Both the position numbers and the translations under genes were made by a program. A stretch of 42,511 nucleotides of DNA. Origin: an uncultured bacterium. Lineage in GTDB: Bacteria; Bacillota_I; Bacilli_A; Erysipelotrichales; Erysipelotrichaceae. Below are positions 40,550 through 42,511 of the stretch, piece by piece. Below the pieces are notes generated by a model, which was not told where the DNA came from, did not search any database, and worked only from the letters and a program-made list of their open reading frames with translations. Location of the stretch: assembly GCA_903847945.1 (NCBI GenBank), contig CAINEY010000022.1, positions 1 through 42,511 of the forward strand. The letters are read 5' to 3'. The number at the start of each line of letters is the position of its first letter. The stretch's first letter is position 1.

Positions 40550-41632
40550 ATGAACATTGCACTCGTGACCGGCGGGACCGGGGGTCACATTTATCCCGCT
40601 TTGGCTTTGGCGAAAGCCATTTTGGATCGTGATCCGTCCCATCAGGTCTTTTTTATCGGAAACTCTGACCGGATGGAGGCCACCGAGATTCCTTCAGCAG
40701 GCTATCGCTTTTTTGGTTTACCGGCTAAAGGGTTCAGTGGATCATTGATCGCCATCCTCAAAGCGATCGCGGCACTTCAGAAGAGTAGAAAGATGGCGCT
40801 TGAGCTGTTGAAGCGCGAGAAACCGGATCTGGTGATCGGGTTTGGCGGATACGTGTGTGTGCCGGTGCTTCAAGCTGCCCATAAACTTCACATCACCACG
40901 ATGCTGCATGAACAGAATTCCGTGGTCGGACGCGCCAATAAAGTCCTGATTCCCCTTGTCGATGCGATCGTGTGTGATTACGAATCCAATCTTAGTGTGT
41001 TTCCCGCAGCCAAAACCCGACGTTTAGGCAATCCCCGCACCTACATGATCACTCAATCCGCCAACCCGCAACCCTTGGTTGAGCGGTATGACTTGGATCC
41101 GTCAAAACCAGTCGTTCTATTCGTCATGGGATCGTTGGGCAGCGCGAGTGTGAATGCGCTGATGCCCGGTGTGCTCAAGGCTTTGGATGAGGCGCGGATC
41201 CAAGCGGTGTATGTGACCGGAAAACGGCACTATGAAACGTTTAAATCGAGCGTACCTGTCTTAAGTCACATTCGCATCGTCGATTACATCGACCAACTGT
41301 GGGCTATGCCTCAAGTGGATCTGATGGTGTGTCGAGGGGGAGCGACCACCGCTGCCGAATTGACGGTCTTAGGCGTTCCTTCCATCATCATTCCCAGCCC
41401 GTACGTCCCCAACAATCATCAGTACTACAACGCCAAAGCCCTCTTTGAAGCCCAAGCGAGCGTTCTGATCGAAGAAAAGACAGCTAGCGGTGAACTTATC
41501 GTCACCACCATAAAAACGCTTCTTAACGACCCTAAACGGCTCCAATCCATGCGTGAAGCCGCTAAGACCTTGGGGAAACCCCAGGCTGCCCAAGACATGG
41601 TCGATTGGATCGAAACCCTCATAAAGCCCTGA
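40550..41632 (+). CDS. murG: UDP-N-acetylglucosamine--lipid II-forming transferase MurG
   Basis: The product (360 residues) is the GT-B glycosyltransferase that converts lipid I to lipid II at the inner face of the membrane, the last cytoplasmic step of peptidoglycan synthesis. It starts IALVTGGTGGHIYPALALAKAI, then has GLPAKGF, VIGFGGYVCVPVL, MLHEQNSVVGRANKVL, VMGSLGSASVNALMP and the UDP-GlcNAc site VCRGGATTAAELTVLGVPSIIIPSPYVPNNHQYYNA. divIB follows one base after the stop, as in division and cell-wall clusters. Confidence 0.97.
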   Translation: MNIALVTGGTGGHIYPALALAKAILDRDPSHQVFFIGNSDRMEATEIPSAGYRFFGLPAKGFSGSLIAILKAIAALQKSRKMALELLKREKPDLVIGFGGYVCVPVLQAAHKLHITTMLHEQNSVVGRANKVLIPLVDAIVCDYESNLSVFPAAKTRRLGNPRTYMITQSANPQPLVERYDLDPSKPVVLFVMGSLGSASVNALMPGVLKALDEARIQAVYVTGKRHYETFKSSVPVLSHIRIVDYIDQLWAMPQVDLMVCRGGATTAAELTVLGVPSIIIPSPYVPNNHQYYNAKALFEAQASVLIEEKTASGELIVTTIKTLLNDPKRLQSMREAAKTLGKPQAAQDMVDWIETLIKP

Positions 41633-41633
41633 T

Positions 41634-42398
41634 ATGTCGATGCAACCCTCCGTCGATCAACTGATCCGTGAACGCAAACTCAAACACCAACAACACCTTC
41701 GTCGCTTATGGCTGATCCGCGGGCTTTTTACGCTATGGTTGCTTGTTGTGGTAGCCTTGGGAACGATCTATGCGCTGAATCCGCTCAGCCGTGCGCAACG
41801 GGTGATCTGGGCCGGGGAATCCCTGCTTTCTCCCTCAGAATTGCGTTCAACAGTTCATTGGACTGATGGGGAGTGGGTCATGCGTTTCGACCCCGTCAGC
41901 GTCAAGGAACGCTTGCTGGAACACCCCTTGATTGCGGAGGTGACCCTGTCCCGAAAGGCTTCGAACACGTGGCTGATTTCAATTACTGAACGCCGTTTGA
42001 TCGGGATGCTGTTGGATGATCAGGGTCAACATTACGTGGCTGAAGACGGATCCCTGATTGCGGTCACTCCAGCGCTTCTTCAACGTAATCTCAGCCTACC
42101 GTTGATCTTTGACTTCACCAATGCCGATGAACTGACCCAATTGGCCCTCGAAATTGCCCCACTAAATGATGAAATTTTTGTGAATATTTCGGAAATACAC
42201 ATTAGTCATTACGCGTTCAATCAACCGGTTCTGGTCGTTCACATGCAGGATGGAAACCGTGTTTTTGTGTCGATTTCAGCGCTTTTTCGCTTAAGTGACT
42301 ACTTTGAAGTCGTACGTAACTCGGGGATCACCCATGCCTGTTTTGAGCTTATCGAAACTGGCGATGCAGTCCCTGTGATCACCTGTCCGAGCGATTGA
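41634..42398 (+). CDS. divIB: Cell division protein DivIB/FtsQ
   Basis: The product (254 residues) is a bitopic membrane protein linking divisome assembly to septal wall synthesis. A basic cytoplasmic N-terminus leads to one transmembrane helix (about 28-48), then a POTRA domain at about 60-125 (WVMRFDPVSVKERLLEHPLIAEVTLSRK... matches the conserved PLIxxVxVxR pattern) and the beta domain with GQHYVAEDGSLI. The ATG at 41634 is two codons before another ATG; no clear ribosome-binding site distinguishes them. Translation is probably coupled to murG. Confidence 0.88.
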   Translation: MSMQPSVDQLIRERKLKHQQHLRRLWLIRGLFTLWLLVVVALGTIYALNPLSRAQRVIWAGESLLSPSELRSTVHWTDGEWVMRFDPVSVKERLLEHPLIAEVTLSRKASNTWLISITERRLIGMLLDDQGQHYVAEDGSLIAVTPALLQRNLSLPLIFDFTNADELTQLALEIAPLNDEIFVNISEIHISHYAFNQPVLVVHMQDGNRVFVSISALFRLSDYFEVVRNSGITHACFELIETGDAVPVITCPSD

Positions 42399-42422
42399 CC
42401 TTTACAGAAAAAGCGCTATGAT
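42395..42422 (+). promoter_or_regulatory. Candidate promoter of the Asp23-family gene
   Basis: TTGACC (42395-42400), a 16-bp spacer and TATGAT (42417-42422); TTTACA (42401) with TAAGAT (42424) is an alternative with 17-bp spacing. The leader carries AAGGAG. Confidence 0.55.
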
Positions 42423-42450
42423 ATAAGATACGTAAGCTAAGGAGCGTACT

Positions 42451-42511
42451 ATGTCGATTGAAAAAGTGACCGATTTAGGAAACATTAAGATCTCCGAGGA
42501 TGCCATCGCCA
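42451..42511 (+). CDS. Start of an Asp23/Gls24-family protein (partial)
   Basis: Only the first 20 codons are present: MSIEKVTDLGNIKISEDAIA. The pattern MSIE...xGxIxISxxxIA is the N-terminus of Asp23/Gls24 (YloU-like) envelope-stress proteins of Bacillota. AAGGAG at 42439-42444 supports the start. The rest lies beyond the window. Confidence 0.65.
   Translation, partial: MSIEKVTDLGNIKISEDAIA

Larger units (their letters stand above)
40491..40552. repeat. 62-bp quasi-palindrome spanning the HAD/murG divergent promoter region
   Basis: From start codon to start codon the sequence is nearly its own reverse complement. The left end CATGGTTTCATTGTA matches the reverse complement of the right end at 13 of 15 positions. 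ACCCTTGC (40505-40512) and GCAAGGGT (40526-40533) are perfect arms, and GACT-GAC-AGTC sits in the centre. The halves differ mainly by a five-base insertion (about 40533-40537). Confidence 0.8.

Noticed and set aside
1-42511. tRNA or rRNA genes, CRISPR arrays, insertion sequences
   Set aside because: I looked for CCA-flanked cloverleaf patterns, regularly spaced repeats and transposase motifs and saw none; the only recombinase is the Xer-type protein in its conserved place.

Overview
The window is a 42.5 kb piece of a bacterial chromosome (roughly half G+C by eye), densely packed and mostly on the + strand. It looks like a walled member of the Bacillota, probably on the Bacilli/Erysipelotrichia side close to the Mollicutes. 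Seen in the sequence: the Bacillus-type gene orders rimM-trmD-rplS-rbgA-rnhB-dprA-topA-trmFO-xer, rpsB-tsf-pyrH-frr-uppS-cdsA-rseP, smc-ftsY-ylxM and rplU-prp-rpmA-obgE; an L27 with the Prp-cleaved N-terminal extension; TGA used as a stop; and a short-armed SMC of 975 residues like those of mycoplasmas. murG, divIB, uppS and a secreted glucosaminidase imply a peptidoglycan wall. The taxonomic placement is inference.

Layout. 1-13.8 kb: ribosome maturation, tRNA modification, protein export, topoisomerase, recombinase, then the S2/EF-Ts/UMP kinase/RRF/lipid operon. 13.9-18.6 kb: the site-2 protease RseP converges on and overlaps a minus-strand pair, a membrane-anchored protein of unknown function and a 942-residue secreted glucosaminidase with Ig-like repeats and a C-terminal dockerin. 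18.7-21.5 kb: a DNA-damage island in which a Cro/CI-type HTH plus S24-peptidase repressor is divergent from a Y-family polymerase, an unnamed 81-residue protein and an SRAP (HMCES/YedK) protein. 21.5-25.7 kb: smc-ftsY-ylxM. 25.7-29.5 kb: ackA, nrnA and an unknown membrane protein. 29.5-34.7 kb: dnaE and an OmpR-type two-component system. 34.8-37.8 kb: a DUF554 protein, then rplU-prp-rpmA-obgE. 37.9-39.8 kb: ruvAB and a rhodanese. 39.8-42.5 kb: a HAD hydrolase divergent from murG-divIB, then the start of an Asp23-family gene.

Most unusual is the damage island. Two copies of CTTGAA-N5-TTCAAG lie in the dinB/repressor intergenic region. One fills exactly the 17-bp spacer of the dinB promoter and the other covers the -35 of the repressor's own promoter. 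That is the layout expected of an SOS-like circuit with a non-LexA repressor and a non-canonical box. Both the polymerase and the SRAP protein carry the same sliding-clamp motif, QLTLF, in SRAP as its last five residues.

A second pattern is transcriptional. Five genes (the repressor, the 307-residue membrane protein, ruvA, the HAD gene and murG) have a -10 box ending only 6-7 bases before the ATG and no Shine-Dalgarno sequence, so their mRNAs are predicted to be leaderless; dnaE is close to this. The HAD/murG promoters share a 62-bp quasi-palindrome running from start codon to start codon. Convergent gene pairs carry intrinsic terminators inside the opposing coding sequence. No tRNA, rRNA, IS element or CRISPR array was seen, and no stretch above 300 bases lacks a gene.
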